Notes under the pieces: generated by a model
What the model was told of the DNA's origin: nothing
Databases searched by the model: none
Seen by the model: only the letters and a program-made list of their open reading frames with translations
Translations under genes and position numbers: made by a program
Assembly (NCBI RefSeq): GCF_002155915.1
Contig: NZ_MUME01000034.1
Span: 1-64,000 of the forward strand
Direction of reading: 5' to 3'
Length of the DNA stretch: 64,000 bases
From: Streptomyces thermovulgaris
GTDB lineage: Bacteria; Actinomycetota; Actinomycetes; Streptomycetales; Streptomycetaceae
Shown: positions 9,103-16,917 of the stretch, piece by piece
Layout: each line of letters opens with the position of its first letter
Position numbering within the stretch: position 1 is the stretch's first letter

Positions 9103-9174
9103 TGGCCTATGGTGTAATTGGCAGCACGACGGATTCTGGTTCCGTTAGTCTTGGTTCGAGTCCAGGTAGGCCAG
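9103..9174 (+). tRNA. tRNA-Gln (anticodon CUG)
   Basis: This 72-nt cloverleaf has a 7-bp acceptor stem (TGGCCTA / TAGGCCA), discriminator G, and the anticodon stem-loop ACGGA-TTCTGGT-TCCGT with anticodon CTG. The CCA end is not encoded. Confidence 0.97.
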
Positions 9175-9215
9175 CTCGCAGAGCTCATCTGCACCCCGCG
9201 GATCATTATCCGCAA

Positions 9216-9288
9216 GCCCCCGTTGTGTAGCGGCCTAGCACGCTGCCCTCTCAAGGCAGTAGCGCCGGTTCGAATCCGGTCGGGGGTA
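9216..9288 (+). tRNA. tRNA-Glu (anticodon CUC)
   Basis: This 73-nt cloverleaf has acceptor arms GCCCCCG / CGGGGGT (first pair G-U), the anticodon arm CTGCC-CTCTCAA-GGCAG with anticodon CTC, and a T-loop TTCGAAT. The discriminator is A. Confidence 0.97.
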
Positions 9289-9307
9289 CGGATCCTTCGG
9301 GATCAAG

Positions 9308-9380
9308 GCCCCCGTTGTGTAGCGGCCTAGCACGCCGCCCTCTCAAGGCGGTAGCGCCGGTTCGAATCCGGTCGGGGGTA
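9308..9380 (+). tRNA. tRNA-Glu (anticodon CUC), second copy
   Basis: It matches the copy at 9216 except for one base-pair change in the anticodon stem (CCGCC / GGCGG), which keeps the pairing. The anticodon is CTC. Confidence 0.97.
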
Positions 9381-9401
9381 CTCAACAAAATGAAATGCCT
9401 T

Positions 9402-9473
9402 TGGTCTATGGTGTAATTGGCAGCACGACGGATTCTGGTTCCGTTAGTCTTGGTTCGAGTCCAGGTAGACCAG
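9402..9473 (+). tRNA. tRNA-Gln (anticodon CUG), second copy
   Basis: It matches the copy at 9103 except for a compensated acceptor pair (TGGTCTA / TAGACCA). The anticodon is CTG. Confidence 0.97.
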
Positions 9474-9499
9474 CTGATCTGCGGAAACGCATGATCTGC

Positions 9500-9572
9500 G
9501 CCCCCGTTGTGTAGCGGCCTAGCACGCTGCCCTCTCAAGGCAGTAGCGCCGGTTCGAATCCGGTCGGGGGTA
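9500..9572 (+). tRNA. tRNA-Glu (anticodon CUC), third copy
   Basis: It is identical to the copy at 9216 through the cloverleaf. It is the last tRNA of the array, and a terminator starts 10 nt downstream. Confidence 0.97.
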
Positions 9573-9581
9573 CACGGATGG

Positions 9582-9607
9582 AAAGGCCCTCCCTCGGGAG
9601 GGCCTTT
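9582..9607 (+). terminator. Terminator of the tRNA array
   Basis: AAAGGCCCTCCC pairs with GGGAGGGCCTTT, giving a stem that ends in a TTTT tract on the plus strand. Its A-tract also serves the convergent MerR gene on the minus strand. Confidence 0.9.
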
Positions 9608-9622
9608 TCGATGTGTTCGCGG

Positions 9623-10273
9623 TCATTTCCCGTCGAACCGGCGGCGCGACTCCTCCGCCTCCGCGAGCCGGCGCAGGCTGAGCAGCACCGGCTCGTACAG
9701 CACCGTCAGCGCCACCGCGGCCTCCACCTGCTCGTCCGGCGTTCCACAGCGCTCCACCAGGTCCAGGTCGCTGACGGCGATCCGCTCCGCGGCACGGGCA
9801 TACGGCTCCAAGTGCTCGACGTCGCACGGGTAACCGAGCCGGGACAGGGCGGCGATCGCGGTCACCAGCATCCCGTAGGCCGGTGCGGCCGAAGGCCGGT
9901 CGCAGGCGTTGTCGCGGTGCCAGCCGAGCCGCTCCATGAGCGCGTCGGCGGTGCGCCGGGCCGCTTCGGTGGCCTGGTCCGTCTCGTCGGGCTCCGGGCC
10001 GTGCGGCAGGGCCCAGGTGGCGGTGCCCAGCCGCTGGTGGAGATCCATCCGCTCGTCCTGCAGGGCGGCGATCACCTCACGGGCGGAGCTCACCGGGATC
10101 CGTCCCACCTGGATCAGGGCCCGCACCAGCCGCAGGCGCCGCAGATGCCCCTCGTCGTAATCGGCCTGCGTGGCCGTGACACGGCGGCCGGGGTGCAGCA
10201 GCCCTTCGCGCAGATAGAACTTGATCGTCGCGGTGGAGACGCCGCTGCGCGCGCTCAGTTCCGCCAGTCGCAT
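9623..10273 (-). CDS. MerR-family transcriptional regulator
   Basis: This 216-residue protein has an N-terminal MerR winged helix (MRLAELSARSGVSTATIKFY, then LREGLL and a Tyr-Asp-rich wing). A dimerisation helix and a longer C-terminal domain of unknown ligand follow. I start at the ATG at 10273 (AAAGGA 11 nt upstream) because an extension to 10321 only adds residues before the HTH. It is divergent from the DUF4188 gene, and a perfect 7-bp dyad lies between them. The most likely role is control of that neighbour and itself. Confidence 0.88.
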   Translation of the reverse strand: MRLAELSARSGVSTATIKFYLREGLLHPGRRVTATQADYDEGHLRRLRLVRALIQVGRIPVSSAREVIAALQDERMDLHQRLGTATWALPHGPEPDETDQATEAARRTADALMERLGWHRDNACDRPSAAPAYGMLVTAIAALSRLGYPCDVEHLEPYARAAERIAVSDLDLVERCGTPDEQVEAAVALTVLYEPVLLSLRRLAEAEESRRRFDGK

Positions 10274-10318
10274 GTCCGTGCCGGTCCTTTCCCTCTTGCG
10301 GCTCTCGTTGGAGAGTGT

Positions 10319-10339
10319 CACTATCCTAAATAGATAGTG
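10319..10339. promoter_or_regulatory. Dyad operator between merR-type gene and DUF4188 gene
   Basis: CACTATC-(7 nt)-GATAGTG is a perfect inverted repeat in an AT-rich pocket between two divergent starts. MerR proteins bind dyads placed between -35 and -10 elements, so this is the obvious candidate operator. Confidence 0.6.
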
Positions 10340-10391
10340 AAGCTATCCGACGACTCCGGGCGATCGGGAGCGATCGAGGATGGGGGATGTC

Positions 10392-10877
10392 ATGAGTGCC
10401 GAGCCGATCAAGGGGCGCATGGCCGCGGCCGGCGAGCGGGACGTGGTGGTCCTCCTCATCGGAATGCGGATCAACAGCTTTGCCGCGGTGCGCAGTTGGT
10501 GGCCGGTGGCCAGGGCCATGAGGCCGATGCTGGCGGAGCTGTCCCGCGATCCGGACAGCGGTCTTCTCGGGTACCGGATCCTGCTGGCCGGGCTCCGTGA
10601 GGTGCAGCTGGTGCAGTACTGGGAGTCCAAGGAGAAGCTCTTCGCCTACGCCGCCGCGCCCGACAGGAGCCACCACCCCGCCTGGGCCGCCTTCAACCGG
10701 CGGCTGCGGGAGGGAAAGGGCGGGGTCGGCATGTGGCACGAGACCTATGTCGTCCCGGCCGGTTCCTATGAGGCCATCTACGTGAACATGCCCGAGTCCG
10801 GCCTGGGCGGGGCCCTGGGAGTCGTACCGGTCGCCCGCCGGGGAGACCGCGCGGCGGCCCGTCTGCGCATCTCCTGA
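10392..10877 (+). CDS. DUF4188-family (monooxygenase-like) protein
   Basis: This is a 161-residue protein of the DUF4188 type: VVVLLIGMRINSFAAVRSWW, a central GYRILLAGLREVQLVQYWES and a C-terminal Gly-rich end. The fold resembles small dimeric ferredoxin-like monooxygenases, but no enzyme activity is established. I start at the ATG at 10392 because GGGGGA lies 4 nt upstream; an ATG at 10380 is in frame. It is divergent from a MerR regulator, an arrangement suggesting inducible expression by a small molecule. Confidence 0.8.
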   Translation: MSAEPIKGRMAAAGERDVVVLLIGMRINSFAAVRSWWPVARAMRPMLAELSRDPDSGLLGYRILLAGLREVQLVQYWESKEKLFAYAAAPDRSHHPAWAAFNRRLREGKGGVGMWHETYVVPAGSYEAIYVNMPESGLGGALGVVPVARRGDRAAARLRIS

Positions 10878-11224
10878 GCGGGCGCCGCGGACCCGCGTAC
10901 GGGCCGGAAGAAGGCGGAAGAAGGCGAAGGCGGGGGAGGAGCGCACAGGGGCGCACGGCGGAAGGGAACGGGGCCGTCCCCGCCGGAGCCGGGCGGGACC
11001 CCTCGGCCCGGCGCAGCGGGCGGGGACGGCGGCGGATGCCGGATGCGGGCCCCGCCGGCCGCCGGAGCCCGCTGCTCGGGCGGCCGCGGCCGGAAGGCCG
11101 AAGGGGGGCAGAGCCGGCGCAGGTGCAAGGGGCGCAAGGGCCGTCGGATTTCCGTCCGGAGGGCCTGCCGCGGCGTTGAGGCCGGCCCTCCGTGCGGTGT
11201 GTGCTGAGGGTGCGTGCGAGAGGG
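10878..11224. other. GC-rich spacer with purine-rich tandem repeat
   Basis: This 347-bp convergent spacer between the DUF4188 gene (plus) and ndgR (minus) has no supported gene. It holds two tandem 10-bp units GGAAGAAGGC (10906-10925) inside a purine-rich stretch. No clear terminator was found. Confidence 0.6.
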
Positions 11225-11941
11225 TCAGCCGGAGCGGCGGAGGGCCTCGGAGAGCCGGGCGGCGGCGTCGAGGACCGCCTGGGCGTGCAGACGGCCCGGA
11301 TGACGCGTGAGGCGCTCGATGGGGCCGGAGACCGAGACCGCGGCCACGACGCGGTTGGAGGGGCCGCGCACGGGTGCGGAGACGGAGGCGACACCCGGCT
11401 CGCGCTCGCCGATCGACTGGGCCCAGCCCCGGCGCCGCACACCCGACAGGGCCGTCGCCGTGAAACGGGCGCCCTGCAGGCCGCGGTGGAGGCGCTCCGG
11501 CTCCTCCCAGGCCATCAGGACCTGCGCCGAGGAACCCGCCTTCATCGTGAGCGTGGAACCGACCGGGACCGTGTCCCGCAGACCGGACAGACGCTCCGCC
11601 GCGGCGACGCAGATGCGCATGTCGCCCTGGCGGCGGTAGAGCTGGGCGCTCTCGCCGGTCATGTCCCTCAGATGCGTGAGCACCGGGCCGGCGGAGGCGA
11701 GCAGGCGGTCCTCGCCCGCTGCCGCGGCCAGTTCCGCCAGACGCGGGCCGAGGATGAACCGGCCCTGCATGTCGCGCGCCACCAGGCGGTGGTGCTCCAG
11801 TGCCACGGCCAGCCGGTGGGCCGTGGGCCGTGCCAGTCCGGTGGCCGCGACCAGACCCGCGAGGGTGGCCGGACCGGACTCCAGGGCGCTCAGGACGAGA
11901 GCTGCCTTGTCCAGAACGCCGACGCCGCTACTGTTGTCCAT
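11225..11941 (-). CDS. ndgR: IclR-family regulator NdgR of leucine/amino-acid metabolism
   Basis: This is a 238-residue IclR-type protein. The N-terminal winged helix (GVLDKAALVLSALE, then GLARPTAHRLAVALE) is followed by the C-terminal effector domain with PVGSTLTMKAGSSAQVLMAW and VSAPVRGPSNRVVAAVSVSG. The start is the ATG at 11941; an upstream ATG at 11962 lies in the operator region. It is divergent from leuC, as in S. coelicolor, where NdgR (AreB in S. clavuligerus) binds the ndgR-leuC spacer and links amino-acid synthesis to antibiotic production. Two dyads in the spacer fit this. Confidence 0.93.
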   Translation of the reverse strand: MDNSSGVGVLDKAALVLSALESGPATLAGLVAATGLARPTAHRLAVALEHHRLVARDMQGRFILGPRLAELAAAAGEDRLLASAGPVLTHLRDMTGESAQLYRRQGDMRICVAAAERLSGLRDTVPVGSTLTMKAGSSAQVLMAWEEPERLHRGLQGARFTATALSGVRRRGWAQSIGEREPGVASVSAPVRGPSNRVVAAVSVSGPIERLTRHPGRLHAQAVLDAAARLSEALRRSG

Positions 11942-11949
11942 GCAACGAT

Positions 11950-11994
11950 ACTTGCGTCTCACTCTGTGAAACGCAAGTTCAATTTTCCATGGAA
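11950..11994. promoter_or_regulatory. Candidate NdgR operator region between ndgR and leuC
   Basis: There are two symmetric elements. ACTTGCGT-(13 nt)-ACGCAAGT (11950-11978) is an exact 8-bp inverted repeat starting 8 nt upstream of the ndgR start. The palindrome TTCCATGGAA follows at 11985-11994. IclR proteins bind short palindromes of this kind. Which of the two is bound by NdgR is not decided here. Confidence 0.6.
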
Positions 11995-12132
11995 CACGTC
12001 ACTCTGTAACCACCACAGGGCTTGCGGACCGGACGGGTTCGCGACGGTTGCCCGGTCTTGGGGAACCGGGCGCCGCATCCTCAAGATCTCTAGTGTGGTC
12101 GGCGCCCCTGGCGTCCGGCCGGAGGGAAAGCG

Positions 12133-13563
12133 ATGGGTAGGACACTCGCGGAGAAGGTCTGGGACGACCATGTCGTCCGGCGCGCCGAGGGCGAGCCCGA
12201 CCTTCTCTACATCGATCTGCATCTGCTGCACGAGGTGACCAGCCCCCAGGCCTTCGACGGCCTGCGCAAGAGCGGACGCACCGTGCGCCGGCGCGATCTG
12301 ACCATCGCCACCGAGGACCACAACACCCCGACGATCGACATCGACAAGCCCATCGCGGACCCGGTCTCCCGCGCCCAGCTGGAGACCCTCCGCAAGAACT
12401 GCGCCGACTTCGGCGTCCGGCTGCACCCGCTGGGCGACGTCGAGCAGGGCGTCGTCCATGTCGTGGGCCCGCAGCTGGGACTGACCCAGCCGGGCATGAC
12501 CGTCGTCTGCGGCGACTCGCACACCTCCACGCACGGCGCCTTCGGCGCGCTGGCGTTCGGCATCGGCACCTCCCAGGTGGAGCATGTGCTGGCCACCCAG
12601 ACCCTGCCGATGGCCCGCCCGAAGACCATGGCGATCACCGTCGACGGCGAACTGCCCGAGGGCGTCACGGCCAAGGACCTGATCCTGGCGATCATCGCGA
12701 AGATCGGCACCGGCGGCGGCCAGGGCTACATCCTGGAGTACCGCGGCTCCGCCATCGAGAAGCTCTCGATGGAGGCCCGCATGACCATCTGCAACATGTC
12801 GATCGAGGCCGGCGCCCGCGCGGGCATGATCGCCCCGGACGAGACCACCTTCGAGTACCTCAAGGGCCGCCCGCACGCCCCCCAGGGCGCCGACTGGGAC
12901 GCGGCCGTCGAGTACTGGAAGACCCTCAGGACCGACGACGACGCCGTCTTCGACGCCGAGGTCGTCATCGACGCCTCCGAGCTGGCCCCGTTCGTCACCT
13001 GGGGCACCAACCCCGGTCAGGGCGCGCCGCTTTCGGCGTCCGTCCCCGACCCGGCTTCGTACGAAGACCCCTCGGAGCGCCTGGCCGCCGAAAAGGCCCT
13101 GGAATACATGGGGTTGGAGGTCGGACAGCCGCTGCGCTCCATCAAGGTGGACACCGTCTTCGTAGGCTCCTGCACCAACGGCCGCATCGAGGACCTGCGC
13201 GCCGCCGCCGAGGTCCTCAAGGGCCGCAAAGTCGCCGACGGCGTACGGATGCTGGTCGTCCCCGGCTCCGCGCGGGTCGGTCTGCAGGCCGTCGCCGAGG
13301 GCCTGGACGTGATCTTCAAGGAGGCCGGCGCCGAGTGGCGGCACGCGGGCTGCTCGATGTGTCTGGGCATGAACCCCGACCAGCTCGCCCCCGGTGAGCG
13401 CTCCGCCTCCACCTCCAACCGCAACTTCGAGGGCCGGCAGGGCAAGGGCGGCCGTACCCACCTGGTCTCCCCGCAGGTCGCCGCCGCCACCGCGGTCCTG
13501 GGCCACCTGGCCTCCCCGGCCGACCTGTCCGACGTCGACACCCCCACGCCCGCTGGAGTCTGA
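12133..13563 (+). CDS. leuC: 3-isopropylmalate dehydratase large subunit
   Basis: This is a 476-residue aconitase-family subunit that, with LeuD, isomerises 2- and 3-isopropylmalate in leucine synthesis. The three [4Fe-4S] cysteines are present: Cys347 in GSCTNGR and Cys407/Cys410 in CSMCLGMN. Other signatures include [12 protein letters not shown] and [10 protein letters not shown]. The ATG at 12133 has GGAGGG 6 nt upstream. leuD follows after 6 nt, and the divergent ndgR is the likely regulator. Confidence 0.97.
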   Translation: MGRTLAEKVWDDHVVRRAEGEPDLLYIDLHLLHEVTSPQAFDGLRKSGRTVRRRDLTIATEDHNTPTIDIDKPIADPVSRAQLETLRKNCADFGVRLHPLGDVEQGVVHVVGPQLGLTQPGMTVVCGDSHTSTHGAFGALAFGIGTSQVEHVLATQTLPMARPKTMAITVDGELPEGVTAKDLILAIIAKIGTGGGQGYILEYRGSAIEKLSMEARMTICNMSIEAGARAGMIAPDETTFEYLKGRPHAPQGADWDAAVEYWKTLRTDDDAVFDAEVVIDASELAPFVTWGTNPGQGAPLSASVPDPASYEDPSERLAAEKALEYMGLEVGQPLRSIKVDTVFVGSCTNGRIEDLRAAAEVLKGRKVADGVRMLVVPGSARVGLQAVAEGLDVIFKEAGAEWRHAGCSMCLGMNPDQLAPGERSASTSNRNFEGRQGKGGRTHLVSPQVAAATAVLGHLASPADLSDVDTPTPAGV

Positions 13564-13569
13564 AAGATC

Positions 13570-14163
13570 ATGGAAGCCTTCACCACCCACACCGGCCGGG
13601 CCGTCCCGCTGCGCCGCAGCAACGTCGACACCGACCAGATCATCCCCGCCCACTGGCTCAAGAAGGTCACGCGCGACGGGTTCGAGGACGGGCTGTTCGA
13701 GGCCTGGCGCAAGGACCCCGAGTTCGTGCTCAACCGCCCCGAGCGGCAGGGCGCCACGGTCCTGATCGCCGGCCCCGACTTCGGCACCGGCTCCTCCCGC
13801 GAACACGCCGTCTGGGCGCTGCAGAACTACGGCTTCAAGGCCGTGATCTCCTCCCGCTTCGCGGACATCTTCCGCGGCAACTCGCTGAAGAACGGCCTGC
13901 TCACGGTGGTCCTGGAGCAGAAGACCGTGGACGCGCTGTGGGAGCTCACCGAGCGGGACCCCGGGGCCGAGGTGACCGTCGACCTGGTCGACCGGGAGGT
14001 GCGTGCCGAGGGCATCACCGCCCCCTTCGAGCTGGACGAGAACTCCCGCTGGCGGCTGCTGAACGGGCTGGACGACATCTCCATCACCCTGCAGAACGAG
14101 GCCGACATCGCCGCCTACGAGGCCAGGCGCCCCTCCTTCAAACCGCGCACCCTGCCGGTCTGA
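13570..14163 (+). CDS. leuD: 3-isopropylmalate dehydratase small subunit
   Basis: This is the 197-residue swivel-domain partner of LeuC. Family signatures are [33 protein letters not shown] and [17 protein letters not shown]. The ATG at 13570 has GGAG 12 nt upstream and lies 6 nt after leuC, so the two are one transcript. A long perfect hairpin (14252-14284) ends the operon. Confidence 0.97.
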   Translation: MEAFTTHTGRAVPLRRSNVDTDQIIPAHWLKKVTRDGFEDGLFEAWRKDPEFVLNRPERQGATVLIAGPDFGTGSSREHAVWALQNYGFKAVISSRFADIFRGNSLKNGLLTVVLEQKTVDALWELTERDPGAEVTVDLVDREVRAEGITAPFELDENSRWRLLNGLDDISITLQNEADIAAYEARRPSFKPRTLPV

Positions 14164-14470
14164 TCCGGCGCCCCGGCCGGTGCCCGACGGCCGGGCCGGG
14201 ACCCGATCCGGCGCCCGCATACGTCGAGTTTCGGCCACCGCAACCACCCCGCCGTACCCCCGATCGCCACGATCGGGGGTACGGCCGTTCCGGGGTCCGT
14301 GCCCCTTGCAACGTCACCGCTTTCACCCCCAACTTCCCACTTCAGGAGGCTTGTTGACGGGATACGGGGGGTCCGGGTCCTTGGTCGGCGAAGGTGCCGG
14401 AAGGGTTGTTTGAGGCGGTAGTTGCCCCCCAGCGCAGGCGACAACTCGCCCCAGATGGCACAATCTGTGC
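14164..14470. other. Spacer after leuD
   Basis: This 307-bp spacer holds the leuCD terminator and the promoter region of the next small gene. An AGGAGG at 14344-14349 followed by TTG codons opens a 20-codon frame, which I do not regard as a gene. Confidence 0.6.
14252..14284 (+). terminator. leuCD terminator
   Basis: This is a perfect 15-bp stem (CCGTACCCCCGATCG and its complement) with a CCA loop, about 90 nt after the leuD stop. It is among the strongest hairpins in the window. Confidence 0.88.
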
Positions 14471-14701
14471 ATGGACAACGACGGCCAACTCGAGCTCTAT
14501 ACGGCGGTCGCGGCCCAACTCAAGGAAGCGCACACCAGGGTGCGCGCACTGCAAGTCCCGGAGGGCGTGCGCATGGCGCTGACCCGGAAGCTTCTGGCCA
14601 TTACGGCCATGGCCAAGCGTGATCTTGTCGGCGCGAGAAGGCATCTGGAGAGGTTCACGGAAGACCTCGACAAGAGCCGAATCCCCGGTGAGGAAGGCTG
14701 A
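14471..14701 (+). CDS. Small conserved helical protein of unknown function
   Basis: This is a 76-residue, mostly helical, charged protein (QLELYTAVAAQLKEAHTRVR, then KLLAITAMAKRDLVGARRHL). There is no signal peptide and no recognised domain. The ATG at 14471 has no ribosome site, but CACAAT lies 6 nt upstream in a -10-like position, so the message may be leaderless. It sits between leuD and hupS, and I recall an equivalent small gene there in S. coelicolor. The function is unknown. Confidence 0.75.
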   Translation: MDNDGQLELYTAVAAQLKEAHTRVRALQVPEGVRMALTRKLLAITAMAKRDLVGARRHLERFTEDLDKSRIPGEEG

Positions 14702-14762
14702 ACAGCCCGAGACGAGACCGTTGAGTCCGTTGCGTCACAAGGGTGATTAGCCCGTTTCATGT

Positions 14763-14791
14763 TTGATTTGCGGTATATATCCGCCTAACGT
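14763..14791 (+). promoter_or_regulatory. Promoter of hupS with AT-rich dyad in the spacer
   Basis: TTGATT (14763-14768), a 17-nt spacer and TAACGT (14786-14791) form a good vegetative-type promoter about 50 nt before the hupS start. The spacer contains GCGG-TATATAT-CCGC (14770-14784), a short dyad that could be an operator. Its position between -35 and -10 would let a bound protein block RNA polymerase. Confidence 0.6.
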
Positions 14792-14842
14792 GCGAAAAGG
14801 CTTGAACACTTTCGTTCTGGCAGGGTCTCCGAAGGGGAAGAC

Positions 14843-15448
14843 GTGAACAAGGCGCAGCTCGTAGAAGCGATTGCCGACAAGATGGGCGGCCGCCAGCAGG
14901 CCGCCGATGCCGTCGACGCGGTCCTGGACGCCATCGTCCGCGCGGTCGTCGCCGGGGACCGGGTCTCGGTCACCGGCTTCGGGTCCTTCGAGAAGGTCGA
15001 CCGCCCCGCCCGCTATGCGCGCAACCCGCAGACGGGTGAGCGGGTGCGGGTCAAGAAGACCTCCGTTCCCCGCTTCCGGGCCGGCCAGGGGTTCAAGGAC
15101 TTGGTGAGCGGTGCGAAGAAGCTCCCGAAGAACGACATCGCGGTGAGGAAGGCGCCCAAGGGCAGCCTCTCCGGCCCGACCGCCACCATCGCCAAGGCCG
15201 CCGGCAAGAAGGCCGCCGCGAAGAAGACCACGGCGGCGAAGAAGGCCGCGGCCAAGAAGACCACGGCGGCGAAGAAGACCGCGGCCAAGAAGACCACCGC
15301 CGCGAAGAAGACCACGGCCAAGAAGGCGACGCCCGCGAAGGCCGCCGCCAAGAAGACCACGGCCAAGAAGGCGCCGGCGAAGAAGGCGACGGCCAAGAAG
15401 GCCCCCGCCAAGAAGTCGACCACCCGCAAGACCGCCGCCCGCAGCTGA
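14843..15448 (+). CDS. hupS: HU-type nucleoid protein with histone H1-like lysine tail (HupS)
   Basis: This 201-residue protein begins at a GTG with GAAGGGGAAG just upstream. Residues 1 to about 95 form a complete HU fold (MNKAQLVEAIADKMGG, GFGSFEKVDRPARYARNPQT, then PRFRAGQGFKDLV). The remaining half is a KKTTAKKA-type repeat tail that is almost only Lys, Ala and Thr. This fusion is typical of the spore-associated HupS of Streptomyces, which condenses the nucleoid. The tail is about 100 residues, and its GCCAAGAAG-rich DNA is prone to length changes. Confidence 0.96.
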   Translation: MNKAQLVEAIADKMGGRQQAADAVDAVLDAIVRAVVAGDRVSVTGFGSFEKVDRPARYARNPQTGERVRVKKTSVPRFRAGQGFKDLVSGAKKLPKNDIAVRKAPKGSLSGPTATIAKAAGKKAAAKKTTAAKKAAAKKTTAAKKTAAKKTTAAKKTTAKKATPAKAAAKKTTAKKAPAKKATAKKAPAKKSTTRKTAARS

Positions 15449-15798
15449 GAAGGTGCCCCGTGGATCGGGCCGGCTCCGGTGAGCGGTGCCCTGTGACCGA
15501 GGCGGGCGGGGCCGGTGCGCGCGGACGCACGGCAAGGAGAGGCCCTGGAGAGGGACCGGACGGGAAGCCGGCGCGCCGCGCCGGCGAGTGACGACCGCAC
15601 GGCCGACGCGCGTGCCGACCCCCGCGACCCGCGGCACGATCCGAACCGCATCCCCAAGGAGGCACCGAGGTACTCACGCGCCCGGCCGGACTCCCGGGGG
15701 AGCCCGGCCCGCGGTGTGTCCGGCACCCCGCACCCGGTGGGGCCGTGCCGCACGAGTCGCACGAGCGGCCCCGGCCGGCCCGCGGTCCGGTTCACGGT
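15449..15798. other. GC-rich convergent spacer after hupS
   Basis: This 350-bp spacer lies between hupS (plus) and a small minus-strand gene. It is very GC-rich with several small dyads, but I found no single clear terminator and no gene with a ribosome site. Confidence 0.55.
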
Positions 15799-16002
15799 TC
15801 AGAAGGTCTGCAGCGTCACCAGGGTGATCCGCAGACCGTCCCCTTCGCCCTCCGTCTCGATCCGCACCCGCTGTCCGGGGCGCAGCAGCCGCAGGCCGCC
15901 CGCGTCGAACGCCGACGCGTCGAAGGGCACCGGGGTGCCGTCGTCCAGAAGCACTTGCCCGCTGCGGCTCTCGGGGTCGTACGTGTATGCGGTCGCCTGC
16001 AT
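15799..16002 (-). CDS. Small OB-fold / cold-shock-like protein
   Basis: This 67-residue protein is predicted to be nearly all beta strand: ATAYTYDPESRSGQVLLDDG, then a PFDASAFDAGG turn and LRPGQRVRIETEGEG. The strand order and the LRPGQRV segment recall cold-shock-domain proteins, but the aromatic RNA-binding motifs are missing. It starts at the ATG at 16002, and cofC ends 47 nt upstream on the same strand, so the two may be co-transcribed. The function is not known. Confidence 0.75.
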   Translation of the reverse strand: MQATAYTYDPESRSGQVLLDDGTPVPFDASAFDAGGLRLLRPGQRVRIETEGEGDGLRITLVTLQTF

Positions 16003-16049
16003 GACGGCAGCCTACTGCCCCGCCGCCGGCACCCCCGCCGCTTCGTGCC

Positions 16050-16688
16050 TCAGCCCCGGGCGAGCGGCAGCCGCGCCGCCGCGGCGGCCGTGCGCGGCCC
16101 CACCCCGAGAGCCAGCGCCTGACGCAGATCGTCCCCGGTGTCCACGTCCCGGCGCACGGACTCCACCGCCTCCAGGAACAGTTCCACCGCCCCGGACGCC
16201 CGGTGCCGGATCCGGGAATCGGGACCGAAAGCCGGAAGCAGCGCACTCCTTGGAGCCGCCGCCAGCAAAGTCGTGCCGACCGCCGCCGAATCCGCGAGAA
16301 AGGCGCGCGGAAATTGTGCGGCCGCCCGCAGGACCCGGGCCAATTCCCCGGGCCGCAGCGCCGGAAGGTCGGCATTCAGGGCCGCAACGGGGGCCTCGGG
16401 GCGCGCGGACCGCACGACCGCCGCCGCGTGCGCGAGCGCGGCGTTCAGACCGGCGCGCGGCTCGTCGGCCACGATCCGGGCGCCCAGCGCCGCCAGTCTC
16501 CGCCCGGCCGTGCCGTCGTCCGTGACGACTGCCACATCCGCGACCGCCGGACAGGACAGCGCGGCCGCCACGGTGTCCTCGGCGAAGGCCAGGGCGAGGC
16601 CCGGCCGCAGCTCGTCGCCGACGGCCCCCGACAGCCTGCTCTTGGCCCGGTTCAAGGGTTTCAGGGGGATGACCAAGGTCCACTGCAC
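16050..16688 (-). CDS. cofC: 2-phospho-L-lactate / phosphoenolpyruvate guanylyltransferase (F420 synthesis)
   Basis: This 212-residue CofC/FbiD-type nucleotidyltransferase starts at a GTG with AAAGGGA about 11 nt upstream. Family features include the N-terminal VIPLKPLNRAKSRL nucleotide-binding segment, VAVVTDD, the GLNAAL segment and ALNADLPAL. The enzyme activates phospholactate or phosphoenolpyruvate with GTP for coenzyme F420 synthesis. The other F420 genes are not in the window. It is divergent from the acyltransferase gene. Confidence 0.9.
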   Translation of the reverse strand: MQWTLVIPLKPLNRAKSRLSGAVGDELRPGLALAFAEDTVAAALSCPAVADVAVVTDDGTAGRRLAALGARIVADEPRAGLNAALAHAAAVVRSARPEAPVAALNADLPALRPGELARVLRAAAQFPRAFLADSAAVGTTLLAAAPRSALLPAFGPDSRIRHRASGAVELFLEAVESVRRDVDTGDDLRQALALGVGPRTAAAAARLPLARG

Positions 16689-16917
16689 CGGCGTTCCGTC
16701 CCTTTCGTGCGGCCGTCATTGTCCCCCCTGGCCATGGGGTCGACCGGGGGAGGGCGGGGCGCGAGGCCCCCGGCGAGGACGGTGACGGGCGACGGGCGGG
16801 CGTACGGTGTTCTCGACAGACGGGCGACCTGGGGCGACACTTGTGCGGCCCCCCGCCCCGGGTGGCAGTTCCAGGGACCATCCAGAGGAACTAGAGGAAC
16901 TAGAGGAAGGTGTCCGC

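Noticed and set aside
9216-9572. Apparent repeat array with about 75-bp units (CRISPR-like periodicity)
   Set aside because: The units are tRNA-Glu and tRNA-Gln genes with full cloverleaf structure, not CRISPR repeats.
11959-14247. A 762-codon minus-strand frame opposite leuC and leuD
   Set aside because: It is a shadow of two clear leucine enzymes and would also run through the ndgR operator region.
14351-14413. Short frame after AGGAGG (20 codons from TTG) downstream of leuD
   Set aside because: The spacing from the site to the TTG is too short, the product is a Gly-rich fragment, and the region more likely holds the next promoter.
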